Positions 8,244 to 15,309 are shown, numbered from the stretch's first letter. The stretch: DNA of 22,919 bases from CAYTSW01 sp964440605 (GCA_964440605.1 CAYTSW010000033.1:1-22919); one strand, 5' to 3'. Numbers and translations are program-made. Notes: generated from the letters alone by a model not told the origin.

Positions 8244-9017
8244 TCACGCGATCCTCGCGAACCGGTTGATCAGCGAATCAAGGTTCTCATTGATCAACCC
8301 CATCATTTGGATCGCCCCCTGCGCCGAACGACCGGCGCCCGTCACCGCCATGATCCCCTTCACCGGGTCCACCCCGCTCTTCTCGATCGAGCCTTGCACC
8401 ACCCGAGGCGTCGCGTCACGCAACTGCGCCGCGTCCTCGGGCCGCGGCGCGAGCAGCCCCTGCCCCGCCTTGTTCAGCGTGCCCGGATCGGCGACCGTCT
8501 TCAGCCCAAGCCGCGCCACCGCGCCGCCCCCCTGCTCGATCACCCCGTCCCCACGAATCAGCGTCGGCAGCGAGGAGTCCAGCACGATCCGCCGCCCTTG
8601 CGCATCGAGCACATCGCGCCCCGACGACGCGTGCACCAGCGTGCCCGTCGAGTCGAGCAGCATCCGCCCGTCGCGCGTCAGCCGCACGTCGCGCGGGTTC
8701 GGCCCGTCCGCCACCGTCAGGAAGCCCTCGCCCTCCAGGCCCACGTCCAGCGGGCGATTGGTCGTCTCCAGCGGCGCCTGCGCGAGGGACGTCGCCGTCG
8801 GCACGGGCATGATGCCCGCACCCAGACGCTCGATCAGCGCGTCGGAATCCTCGAACGGGAGATTGTCTTCGACACGCGCCACATCCCGCGCCCGCACGTG
8901 CAACGAGTCCGGCTTGAAGCCCGGCGTGTTGACGTTCGCCAGGTTGTTCGCCGCCGTGTCCTGCCGCGCCATGTTGACGCTCGCCGCCGACGCCGAGATG
9001 TACAGCCCGTAGTTCAT
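8244..9017 (-). CDS. flgF: Flagellar proximal rod protein FlgF
   Basis: This 257-residue protein carries the rod-protein N-terminal pattern (ASAASVNMARQDTAANNLAN, then VNTPGFKPDS). The middle has 'TTNRPLDVGLEGEGFLTVAD' and 'VRLTRDGRMLLDSTG', the beta domain shared by FlgE, FlgF and FlgG. The C-terminal half has 'GSIEKSGVDPVKGIMAV' and a divergent last helix (INENLDSLINRFARIA) in place of the canonical 'ARAFE.N.K' motif. The MNYGLYISASA start resembles FlgF ('..lYis..gA'), and the place before flgG is that of flgF. FlgF is a proximal rod subunit. A few other flgG-like paralogues exist in some bacteria, so FlgF is favoured rather than proven. It lies 36 bp downstream of the small ORF at 9054-9260. 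Confidence 0.85.
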   Translation of the reverse strand: MNYGLYISASAASVNMARQDTAANNLANVNTPGFKPDSLHVRARDVARVEDNLPFEDSDALIERLGAGIMPVPTATSLAQAPLETTNRPLDVGLEGEGFLTVADGPNPRDVRLTRDGRMLLDSTGTLVHASSGRDVLDAQGRRIVLDSSLPTLIRGDGVIEQGGGAVARLGLKTVADPGTLNKAGQGLLAPRPEDAAQLRDATPRVVQGSIEKSGVDPVKGIMAVTGAGRSAQGAIQMMGLINENLDSLINRFARIA

Positions 9018-9053
9018 CGCAAACGCTCCGCGAGATGCGAGGGGACCGAGCGA

Positions 9054-9260
9054 TCAGCCCCGAGTGAGGATGAGCTGCTCCAGCGGCGTCAAGCCCCGCA
9101 CACGCTGCGCACGCAGCGCGTCCTCGTCCGACACCAGCTCCAGCATCCGCCGAAGATGCCCGTCGCGACGCCCCGTGCGGGCCCGATCGTCCGCGAACGC
9201 AACGGAGCGATCCGTGCTCCCGACCGGCGTCCGCTTGATGTCGATGACGTCGATGCTCAT
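9054..9260 (-). CDS. Small unknown protein heading the flagellar operon
   Basis: I do not recognise this 68-residue protein. It is charged and soluble, with an N-terminal stretch (MSIDVIDIKRTPVG) and a predicted helical C-terminal half containing HLRRMLELVSDEDALRAQRV and ending LTPLEQLILTRG. No cysteine, signal peptide or membrane segment is visible. The start ATG is well supported by an AAGGAGG ribosome binding site nine bases upstream; the longer upstream reading (to 9347) has poor composition. It is the first gene of the flgF-to-flgL run and has a sigma-54-like element about 31-46 bases before its start codon. It does not match FlgM, FliW or CsrA as I know them. A flagellar assembly or regulatory role is only suggested by position. 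Confidence 0.65.
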   Translation of the reverse strand: MSIDVIDIKRTPVGSTDRSVAFADDRARTGRRDGHLRRMLELVSDEDALRAQRVRGLTPLEQLILTRG

Positions 9261-9290
9261 CGCAGTTGGCCTCCTTGCCGAAGAAGCCTT

Positions 9291-9306
9291 CACAACCCGC
9301 GTGCCA
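9291..9306 (-). promoter_or_regulatory. Candidate sigma-54 (-24/-12) promoter for the flagellar operon
   Basis: On the minus strand the sequence reads TGGCACG-N4-TTGTG. The -24 half matches the sigma-54 consensus TGGCACG fully, and the spacing GG-N10-GT is correct. The -12 half has GT where the nearly invariant GC is expected, so it may be weak or false. It lies upstream of the first ORF of the flagellar operon, with the ribosome binding site between it and the start codon. Flagellar genes of the rod and hook are sigma-54 controlled in several phyla, which makes the site plausible. Confidence 0.4.
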
Positions 9307-9393
9307 CAACGCTGCCCCCCTGCGCAGAGGCCCGCCCGACTGCGCACGCCCCGTTCAAGCCGGGCCCCGCCCCATCGCCGATACTCGGGGGAT

Positions 9394-10353
9394 ATGCCCG
9401 CCTCTCCCCCGCCCTCCTCGTCCCTGACCGCCCTCGACGAAGCCGGCGACGCCTTCCTCGTCTACCTCCGCGTCGAGTGCGGCCTCGCGCCCGCCACGCT
9501 CGAGGCCTACGGCCGCGACCTGCGCGAACTCGCCGACGACCTCGCCGATGGCGGCGTCAACGATGTCACCCAGCTCCACCCGCGCCACTTGGGCGAGCAT
9601 CTTGCGCACCTCAAGAACGAGCGCGGTTTGGCGACCGCCACCATCACGCGCCACCTCGCGACCATCCGCGTCTTCACACGCTGGCTGCACGCCACCGGCC
9701 GCACCCAGACCTTCCTCGGCGAACTCCTCGAACGCCCCGCCGTCTGGCGCAAGCTGCCCAACGTCGTCACCCCCGGCGCCATGCGCCGCCTTCTGCGCGA
9801 CGGAGCGCCCGATCCAGGGGACGCCGCCACGGTCCAGGGCGTGCCGATGCACCTGCGCGACCGCGCCATCCTCGAACTGCTCTACGCCAGCGGCCTGCGC
9901 GCCAGCGAAGTCACCGGCCTCCGCACCGAAGACACCGACTTCACCCTCGGCATCGTCAAGGTCGAAGGCAAAGGGCGCAAGCAGCGCCTCGTCCCCTTCG
10001 GCGAACCGGCCGAAGCCGCGCTCAAGTCGTACGTCAAAGAATGCCGCCCGAAACTGGTGAAGATGACCGGCGGGCACGAAGGCCGCATGTTCCTCTCACG
10101 CACGGGCCGGCCCCTGGAACGAACGGGCCTCTGGCACATCGTGAAACGATGCGCCCGCCGCGCCGGCGTCGAAAACATCTACCCGCACCTCATCCGCCAC
10201 AGCTTCGCTACCCACCTTCTCGGCGGCGGCGCCGACCTCCGCGTCGTCCAGGAAATGCTCGGCCACGCCGACATCTCCACGACCCAGGTCTACACCCACG
10301 TCGACCGCACCCGCCTCCATGAGACCATCAAGACCAAACACCCGAGAGGCTGA
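9394..10353 (+). CDS. xerD: Tyrosine site-specific recombinase XerD
   Basis: XerD acts with XerC at dif to resolve chromosome dimers at division. The 319-residue product has an N-terminal SAM-like core-binding domain (about 17-100, with 'FLVYLRVECGLAPATLEAYG') and a C-terminal catalytic domain. The catalytic residues are in place: R169 (SGLRASE), K193 (EGKGRK), H265 and R268 (PHLIRHSFATHLL), H291 (LGHADIST) and Y300 (VYTHV). The end 'LRVVQEMLGHADISTTQ' and 'TIKTKHPRG' resembles XerD more than XerC. The ATG follows GGGG; longer in-frame upstream readings overlap the flagellar promoter region and lack family similarity. An insertion near residues 136-152 (GAPDPGDAATVQGVPMH) is unusual. It is divergent from the flagellar operon and no phage or integron context is present, so a housekeeping role is favoured. 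Confidence 0.9.
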   Translation: MPASPPPSSSLTALDEAGDAFLVYLRVECGLAPATLEAYGRDLRELADDLADGGVNDVTQLHPRHLGEHLAHLKNERGLATATITRHLATIRVFTRWLHATGRTQTFLGELLERPAVWRKLPNVVTPGAMRRLLRDGAPDPGDAATVQGVPMHLRDRAILELLYASGLRASEVTGLRTEDTDFTLGIVKVEGKGRKQRLVPFGEPAEAALKSYVKECRPKLVKMTGGHEGRMFLSRTGRPLERTGLWHIVKRCARRAGVENIYPHLIRHSFATHLLGGGADLRVVQEMLGHADISTTQVYTHVDRTRLHETIKTKHPRG

Positions 10354-10360
10354 GTCGAAG

Positions 10361-10393
10361 GGCGCTACTGACCTCGGCTTGGCGAGGTCAGTA
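10361..10393. repeat. Palindromic repeat unit 1 of the cluster after xerD
   Basis: An 11-bp perfect inverted repeat (TACTGACCTCG / CGAGGTCAGTA, arms 10366-10376 and 10383-10393) encloses a six-base loop. The preceding GGCGCTAC differs by two bases from the GGTGCCAC head of the other units. It begins seven bases after the xerD stop, so it could also serve as a transcription stop or mRNA 3' stabiliser; no T-run follows. Confidence 0.75.
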
Positions 10394-10413
10394 CGTCGAC
10401 GACAACACCTGAG

Positions 10414-10489
10414 GGTGCCACTGGCGGCTTGTCCGCCAGTGCTTTGCATCCGATCCCAAGACACCGGCGGACAAGCCGCCGGTGGCACC
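10414..10489. repeat. BIME-like pair of inverted palindromic units
   Basis: Two 28-bp arms (10414-10441 and 10462-10489) are reverse complements with two mismatches, separated by 20 bases. Each arm is itself a hairpin: CACTGGCGG / CCGCCAGTG and CACCGGCGG / CCGCCGGTG with five-base loops, flanked outside by GGTGC / GCACC. The two mismatches lie in the paired positions of the small hairpins, so each arm stays perfectly paired. The layout, two oppositely oriented REP-like hairpins between convergent genes, is that of a bacterial interspersed mosaic element. It may terminate transcription from both sides. Confidence 0.85.
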
Positions 10490-10504
10490 CGAGCTGGATC
10501 TCCG

Positions 10505-11434
10505 TCAAATCGGCCGACGCTTCATCGGCTCCGATCCCGCCGGCGGACTCGGCGGGGCCGCGATCGGCGGGCTCGCCGGGTGACGCGCCGACATGGGCGG
10601 CGGCGGACTCTGCGCGGGCGGTGCCGGAGCCGGCGCCTCGACCTCCACCCCCCCGCTCTCACCGATCGCCGCGTTCAACGCCCCCACCGACCGCGGCGTC
10701 GACATCTCCCCGACGCGTCGACTCCGGATCTCAGCCTCCAGCTTCGCGTCGAGCTGGCTCGCGTGCGTCACGATGATCCCCCGCTCCACACCCGCCCGGA
10801 ACCGGAACCAGATCGCCGCGACACCGCCCAGCATCGCCAGCGGCAGCACCAGCCGAAGCCCGAGGTACACCACGCCGCCCGGTGACCCCGGCGCCCCGTC
10901 GCGCACGTCCGCCGACGTGCGCATCATGGCCGCCCACGGCTCGAGCACACCCCCGAAACTCGTCGCCGGCACCAGCGTCGACCACGGCATCACCAACGCC
11001 GCCAGGATCAACGCCCACGTCGTCGCCGTCACCACCATCTCCACCCCGGGCACGCCTCCGCCCCCCGCGACCGCGACCGACTGCAGCATCAGCACCGTCA
11101 GCAGCACCGCCGCGATGATCCCGACGATGTGCGACACGTCCGTCGCCCGACGCACGAACAGCCCCGTGCCCGTCGGCACCGTGTTGATCGTCTCGGTCGG
11201 GCCGGACTCCGTCGGCGTGAGCTCCTCGGGCGTCGAACTGCCCTCGACCACGAGCGTCGTCGACTCCCCAGCCGGCGGCTCGAGCTCCGTCGTTGTGATG
11301 TCCCCGAAGTGGAGGGTCATCCAGCAGAGAACCTGCACGATCAGCGCGAGCGCGAGCCCCGCGCACGCAGCGGTGATGCCGAAGCGCAGGTGCTGCAAGG
11401 CCGCCGAGATGTGCGGACGGGGCGTGTACGCCAC
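10505..11434 (-). CDS. Four-helix membrane protein of unknown function
   Basis: I do not recognise a family for this 309-residue protein. It has four probable membrane segments at about residues 19-40, 101-123, 131-154 and 189-212. A Thr/Glu-rich, probably exposed loop (about 46-95) separates the first two. After the last helix comes a charged stretch with 'THASQLDAKLEAEIRSRRVG' that may form a short coiled coil, then a Pro-rich low-complexity tail (about 265-303). The start is GTG, preceded by AGAGGG at seven to eight bases. The gene is convergent with xerD, sharing the hairpin cluster at 10361-10489, and divergent from mqnC. No catalytic or transport motif is visible. Membrane location is well supported; function is not. 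Confidence 0.75.
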   Translation of the reverse strand: MAYTPRPHISAALQHLRFGITAACAGLALALIVQVLCWMTLHFGDITTTELEPPAGESTTLVVEGSSTPEELTPTESGPTETINTVPTGTGLFVRRATDVSHIVGIIAAVLLTVLMLQSVAVAGGGGVPGVEMVVTATTWALILAALVMPWSTLVPATSFGGVLEPWAAMMRTSADVRDGAPGSPGGVVYLGLRLVLPLAMLGGVAAIWFRFRAGVERGIIVTHASQLDAKLEAEIRSRRVGEMSTPRSVGALNAAIGESGGVEVEAPAPAPPAQSPPPPMSARHPASPPIAAPPSPPAGSEPMKRRPI

Positions 11435-11648
11435 GCGAGGACCCTCTGGAGTTCGACGAGGTCAGCATCGGCCGCCGAGGCCTGGCGGTTGATCGGACCC
11501 CGCGCGATTGCATCCGCGGCCCGACTTATCGGAAACCCGCGCGCAAGCGCCGGGCCCCGAACGCATCGCTCCCGAGATCCCCGACGAAACCCGGTGTAGA
11601 CGCTCCAAAACGGGCCGCGCAGGGCCCCCAGGCATAGGCTTGAGCACC

Positions 11649-13115
11649 ATGACCGCGACCCCGTACGCCACGCCGCCCGTCTTCGCCCACATCGACGCGC
11701 TCGACCCCGGCCTGCTCCGGGACGTCGCCCAGGGACACGCCCGGCTCACCCCGGAACAGGGCCTCGAACTCTTCCAGCGCGCCCCGCTCACCACACTCGG
11801 CCGCTACGCCGACATGCGCTGCCGATCGCTCCACGGCGACGCCCTGCGCACCTACGTCATCGACCGCAACATCAACTACACCAACGTCTGCTCCGCCAAG
11901 TGCATCTTCTGCGCCTTCCGGCGCGACGGGCACGAAGACGACGCCTACACGCTCGAGTACAACGAAATCTTCGACAAGATCGAAGCCCTCAGCGCCATCG
12001 GCGGCACCCAGATCCTCATGCAGGGCGGGATGAACCCTGAGCTCCCGCTCGACTGGTACCTCGAGCTCCTCGCAGGCATCAAGCAGCGCTTCCCCCACAT
12101 CCACGTCCATGCCTTCAGCCCGCCCGAGTTCATCGAGTTCGTCAACTTCTTCGACCCCCCCGGCGACGCCCTCGAAGACAAGATCCGCTGGGTCATGGTC
12201 CGCCTGCGCGAAGCCGGGCTCGACTCCCTGCCCGGCGGCGGCGGCGAGATCTTCGCCCCCGCGGTCCGCCGCAAGATCGGTCTGGGCAAGTGCGACGCCG
12301 AGGCCTGGCTCACGACGATGTACGTCGCCCACTCGCTGGGCATGTTCACCAGCGCAACGATGATGTTCGGGCACATCGAAGGCGTCGCCGACCGCGTGCA
12401 CCACATGCGCCTCGTGCGCGACTGGCAGGACCGCGCGCTGCGTCACGCCGCCAATGGCGACCCCGCGGTGACCGTCAACCGCTCGGCGCCCGTCGAATCC
12501 ACCCAGTGGGGCCACTACAAGGCCTTCATCTCCTGGCCCTTCCAGCGTGAGAACACGCCGCTGGGCCGCTTGCCCGAGTGGGGACAGACCGACCCTGCCG
12601 AACTCGACCAGACCTTCCCGGGCGACGCCATCGCCAAACTCGACGGCTCGGGCACGAAGGACCAGCACCCGCTCTTCGGCCGCCGCCTGCGCATGAGCGG
12701 CAGCACCGACTACCTCCGCACCCAGGCCCTCTCGCGCCTCATGCTCGACAACGTCTTCTCCATCGGCGCGAGCTGGGTCACCATGGGCCCACACATCGGC
12801 CAGGTCGCCCTGCAGTACGGGGCCAACGACATGGGCTCGGTGATGATGGAGGAAAACGTTGTCTCCGCCGCCGGCACGACCTACTGCCTCGACGAGCCGG
12901 TCCTCTGCCGCCTCATCCGCGACGCCGGCTTCGTCCCCGCCCAGCGCGACAACGTCTACGACATCCTCCAGATTCACGACCGCGCCGAAGCACCAGACCT
13001 GCTGGTCGACGATTGGTCGACCCACCGCGCGCAGAAGCTCGTGGCGCAGAACGACAAGCCGTCGAACGCTCCGGTCACGCTGACAGCCAGCGCCGCCGAG
13101 CAACACGACGCCTGA
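11649..13115 (+). CDS. mqnC: Cyclic dehypoxanthinyl futalosine synthase MqnC (radical SAM)
   Basis: MqnC is a radical SAM enzyme of the futalosine menaquinone pathway that converts dehypoxanthine futalosine to its cyclic form. The 488-residue product carries the cluster motif CxxxCxxC at C81, C85 and C88 (INYTNVCSAKCIFCAF). Family blocks follow: GLDSLPGGGGEIFAPAVRRK, FTSATMMFGHIEG, KAFISWPFQRENTPLG, LSRLMLDNVFSIGASWVTMG and GANDMGSVMMEENVVSAAGT. The SWVTxG and GANDMGSxMxEENVV blocks favour MqnC over MqnE and CofH. It is over 100 residues longer than usual: extra sequence lies around residues 262-290 and 304-353, and a tail follows residue 450. An in-frame reading upstream to 11508 exists but has poor composition. 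No other mqn gene is in the window. Confidence 0.9.
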   Translation: MTATPYATPPVFAHIDALDPGLLRDVAQGHARLTPEQGLELFQRAPLTTLGRYADMRCRSLHGDALRTYVIDRNINYTNVCSAKCIFCAFRRDGHEDDAYTLEYNEIFDKIEALSAIGGTQILMQGGMNPELPLDWYLELLAGIKQRFPHIHVHAFSPPEFIEFVNFFDPPGDALEDKIRWVMVRLREAGLDSLPGGGGEIFAPAVRRKIGLGKCDAEAWLTTMYVAHSLGMFTSATMMFGHIEGVADRVHHMRLVRDWQDRALRHAANGDPAVTVNRSAPVESTQWGHYKAFISWPFQRENTPLGRLPEWGQTDPAELDQTFPGDAIAKLDGSGTKDQHPLFGRRLRMSGSTDYLRTQALSRLMLDNVFSIGASWVTMGPHIGQVALQYGANDMGSVMMEENVVSAAGTTYCLDEPVLCRLIRDAGFVPAQRDNVYDILQIHDRAEAPDLLVDDWSTHRAQKLVAQNDKPSNAPVTLTASAAEQHDA

Positions 13116-13145
13116 CGCGGACCTGCTGACGAGACGTTGAGCGGC

Positions 13146-13406
13146 TCAGAACCACTTGTGCATCGCCCGCTTCGCCACCTCATGATCCCCATCGGCGGCT
13201 GCCTGCATCAGCTCCACGCCCTTGTCGGGCGGGATCGTCCCCTCGGCGACGTACGCCGCGATCTCGCGCTTCGTCTGTTCACGCTCACGCCGGTTGCGCA
13301 CGTTCGCAGTCACCGGAACGGCGATCGCGATCGTCACGATCACGAGGAGCGTGAACAAGCTGGCGAGGACCACGATGACTTGGTCGGAAACTACGTTGGC
13401 GTCCAC
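13146..13406 (-). CDS. Small single-pass membrane protein with SHOCT-like C-terminus
   Basis: The product has 86 residues: a short N-terminus, one strong membrane helix (about 10-35, QVIVVLASLFTLLVIVTIAI), then a basic linker (RNRREREQTKR). The C-terminal segment IAAYVAEGTIPPDKGVELMQ resembles short SHOCT-type modules in spacing, with a helix, a 'G.I....g..LM' turn and a second helix. The start is taken as GTG because GGAGGA lies five bases upstream; an earlier reading to 13499 adds a Cys-rich stretch without a good ribosome site. Orientation is probably N-out, C-in by the positive-inside rule. It is convergent with mqnC, 30 bp apart. Function unknown. Confidence 0.7.
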   Translation of the reverse strand: MDANVVSDQVIVVLASLFTLLVIVTIAIAVPVTANVRNRREREQTKREIAAYVAEGTIPPDKGVELMQAAADGDHEVAKRAMHKWF

Positions 13407-13491
13407 GGCGTTCCTCCGGACACAAGGCCTCTTGTCGAGCTCCTTGGGTTTCACGCACGGGCAGTTGCCGAGATGCTGCCGATGCGCGCAG

Positions 13492-13521
13492 AAAAACACC
13501 CCCGGCAGGACGCCGAGGGTG
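13492..13521 (-). terminator. Intrinsic terminator after the lamin-tail-like gene
   Basis: On the minus strand a 10-base-pair stem with one mismatch (arms 13512-13521 and 13497-13506) and a five-base loop is followed after the stem by TTTTT. It lies 43 bp after the stop of the gene at 13564-14256. This is the clearest rho-independent terminator in the window. Confidence 0.8.
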
Positions 13522-13563
13522 CGATAGACGATCCGAACGTGTCCGTTGACCGAGTCAGACGAC

Positions 13564-14256
13564 TCAGGCGCGACGGCGACGCAGGCCGGCGAGACCCGCC
13601 ACGCCGAGCATCGCGAACGCGCCCGGAGTGGGGATGAGGCCGGGCGAGCCGACGAGGCTGACCAGGTTATCGAGGTTGCCGTCGTCGTCGCCGAAGGGGT
13701 TATTGTCGTTGAAGAAGGCGTTGGACTGGTAGGCGCCGTTGACGCCGAGGACGGAGTCGGTCAGGCTGCTGACGCTGTCGATGGTAGCGCCGGAGTTGGC
13801 GAAGGAGTCGTCGAAGCCGACGGTGACGGGGAAGGTGAGGCCGCCGTCGAGGGAGATGTTGACGGTGTCGCCGTTCTGGGAGAGGTTCCCGCCGCCGTTG
13901 GTGATACCAACGTTGGCGACGCTGCCCCAGACCGATTCGAACTCGGTGATGACGTTGAAGAAGTTGTCGTCGTCGGTCACGTCGCCCAGGTTGTCGGCGA
14001 TGAGGAAGACCGCGGATTCGCCGGGAGCGAGGATGAAGCTGTCGAGCGCGCCGCCGTCGGCCTGGTTGGGGCCGTCGTCGTCCCAGAAGAGGCTGCCGGT
14101 GTCGAGGTTGCCCGCGCCGGTGTTGGTGATCTCGAACCAGTCGTTGGTGCCGTCCTCGCCGGAGATGCCGGGGTAGATTTCGGTGACGTCGAAGTCCTGC
14201 GCAGCCGCGGTGCCCGCGAGCGCGATGATGCCAGCAATGGCGATAGCCTTGTCCAT
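13564..14256 (-). CDS. Secreted lamin-tail-like protein with PEP-CTERM-type sorting tail
   Basis: The 230-residue product starts with a signal peptide (MDKAIAIAGIIALAGTAAAQ, cleavage near AAA-Q). The mature part begins DFDVTEIYPG and continues NDWFEITNTGAGNLDTGSLF, then 'FILAPGESAVFLIADN'. This resembles the lamin-tail fold pattern (start strand with E-I, D-W-x-E-I-x-N-T-G, later 'apGe...'). The middle is acidic and rich in Asp, Asn and Gly. The tail reads IPTPGAFAMLGVAGLAGLRR plus two more Arg and Ala: a short Pro motif, a hydrophobic helix and a basic end, as in PEP-CTERM signals but with PTPGA in place of PEP. An exosortase-like enzyme would be expected elsewhere in the genome. AAGGAGAG precedes the ATG, and an intrinsic terminator follows, so it is probably monocistronic. 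The role is unknown; it may be a surface or extracellular matrix protein. Confidence 0.85.
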   Translation of the reverse strand: MDKAIAIAGIIALAGTAAAQDFDVTEIYPGISGEDGTNDWFEITNTGAGNLDTGSLFWDDDGPNQADGGALDSFILAPGESAVFLIADNLGDVTDDDNFFNVITEFESVWGSVANVGITNGGGNLSQNGDTVNISLDGGLTFPVTVGFDDSFANSGATIDSVSSLTDSVLGVNGAYQSNAFFNDNNPFGDDDGNLDNLVSLVGSPGLIPTPGAFAMLGVAGLAGLRRRRA

Positions 14257-14434
14257 TGGTCTTCTCTCCTTGCCCCGACTGCCGGGGCACACGTGTCGCT
14301 CTCACGTCGAGCGCGCACGCGTCGCCCGACGGGGTGGAAGGTGACTCCTGCACCACCAAGTTTCCGTGTGCTCCGGGTTAAAACCGCGTGCAACCCTCCG
14401 GGATGCCGGGACGCCCCATGTCCCCCGCTCGCGA

Positions 14435-14968
14435 TCACGCAGGGCCGGAATCGTCCGGAGTCGGCTCCGCACGCCGCGCGGCCTCGAGCAATCTGGACAC
14501 TTTCCGCAGTTCCTCGTCGGGTAGATGTCCCAGCATCCGCCGATGCAGCTCGTCCACCGGGCCGCTCAACTCGTCCGCCAACCGCTCCCCGTCTCGCGTG
14601 AGCTGCGCGAGCACGATCCGCCCGTCCCGCGCCGACCGTCCGCGCGTGACCAAACCCCGGCCGGCGAGCCGATCGAGCAGCCTCGTGATGTCGGGCTGCC
14701 GATTGACCATTTCCGCAGCGACGGTCCCGGACGGAATCGGCTCGGCGTGACCACGCAGGATGCGCAGCGCGTTGTACTGAGGCTGCGAGAGCCCGCGCGA
14801 CTTGAACAGGGCGTCAAACGCCCCGGATAGGTGTTCAGCGGTCCGGAGCACGTTGAGGTACGCCTCTTCGCGTGCGCTCGCGAACGGTTGACGCTTTCTA
14901 AGCTCCTGCGCCAATCCCATGGGAAACTGGGATGAGGATGGAACGGGGTCGCTGTTGGTCGCGGGCAT
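14435..14968 (-). CDS. MarR-family transcriptional regulator
   Basis: The 177-residue product has the winged-helix layout of MarR regulators: dimerisation helix (YLNVLRTAEHLSGAFDALFK), then SRGLSQPQYNALRILRGHAE, recognition region 'IPSGTVAAEMVNRQPDITRL', and wing LAGRGLVTRGRSARDGRIVL with the conserved D-x-R, followed by QLTRDGERLADELSGPVDEL. MarR proteins are cytoplasmic dimers that bind palindromic operators and often respond to phenolic or oxidative ligands. No clear ribosome site precedes the chosen ATG; a second ATG at 14920 is possible. No adjacent efflux gene is present, so the target is not evident. The possible small gene at 14989-15309 ends 20 bp upstream and may be co-transcribed. 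Family assignment is firm, the ligand unknown. Confidence 0.9.
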   Translation of the reverse strand: MPATNSDPVPSSSQFPMGLAQELRKRQPFASAREEAYLNVLRTAEHLSGAFDALFKSRGLSQPQYNALRILRGHAEPIPSGTVAAEMVNRQPDITRLLDRLAGRGLVTRGRSARDGRIVLAQLTRDGERLADELSGPVDELHRRMLGHLPDEELRKVSRLLEAARRAEPTPDDSGPA

Positions 14969-14988
14969 GGCAGAGATGCTAACCCGCG

Positions 14989-15309
14989 TCACGCACCACA
15001 AGGTAGTACGCCCCCGCAGAAACTTTCACGACAACCCGAATGTGGGCAGGGGCTTCCGCTGACGTTTAACGCCCCTATCCGAACCAGATGAGCCGTGATC
15101 TCCGGCGTGCGCCTGTTCAGAAATCGCGCGATCGCCTCGGCGTGCTGCACATCGCTGGATGTGAACTCGGCGGGGGTCCGCTCGGGCGTCCAGCCCTGAT
15201 ACAGGACGCGGCACAGCGCGTTTATCGACCCGGTGCGGTGCAGGCCCTTCTTCACTCGCGCGGTGCGCTCGGGCGGAGCCGAGGGCGTATCCTGTCGGTT
15301 CTGCGTCAC
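14989..15309 (-). CDS. Possible small protein upstream of the MarR gene
   Basis: This open reading frame of 106 residues is uncertain. In favour: the first 75 or so codons use mostly G or C in third position, as real genes here do. The central part looks protein-like (INALCRVLYQGWTPERTPAE, AEAIARFLNRRTPEITAHLV). A GTG start has GGGGA eight bases upstream, and it would form an operon with the MarR gene. Against: third-position GC drops in the last 25 codons, and no family is recognised. The C-terminus has four Cys and one His (CPHSGCRESFCGG, then C), which could bind metal if real. If it is not a gene, 14969-15462 is a divergent control region between the MarR gene and efp. Confidence 0.4.
   Translation of the reverse strand: MTQNRQDTPSAPPERTARVKKGLHRTGSINALCRVLYQGWTPERTPAEFTSSDVQHAEAIARFLNRRTPEITAHLVRIGALNVSGSPCPHSGCRESFCGGVLPCGA

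Noticed and set aside
8100..10322. A 740-residue plus-strand frame from the flgF-flgG gap into xerD
   Set aside because: It crosses flgF antisense and runs out of frame with xerD; composition is Arg/Pro-rich and not protein-like.
9394..10353. XerD-type recombinase as the integrase of a mobile element
   Set aside because: No attachment-site repeats, tRNA, phage or cassette genes are nearby, and the sequence fits housekeeping XerD.
11435..11648. Promoters in the 214-bp divergent region between the membrane protein gene and mqnC
   Set aside because: A promoter pair is expected from the gene layout, but no -35/-10 pair with acceptable match and spacing was seen on either strand.
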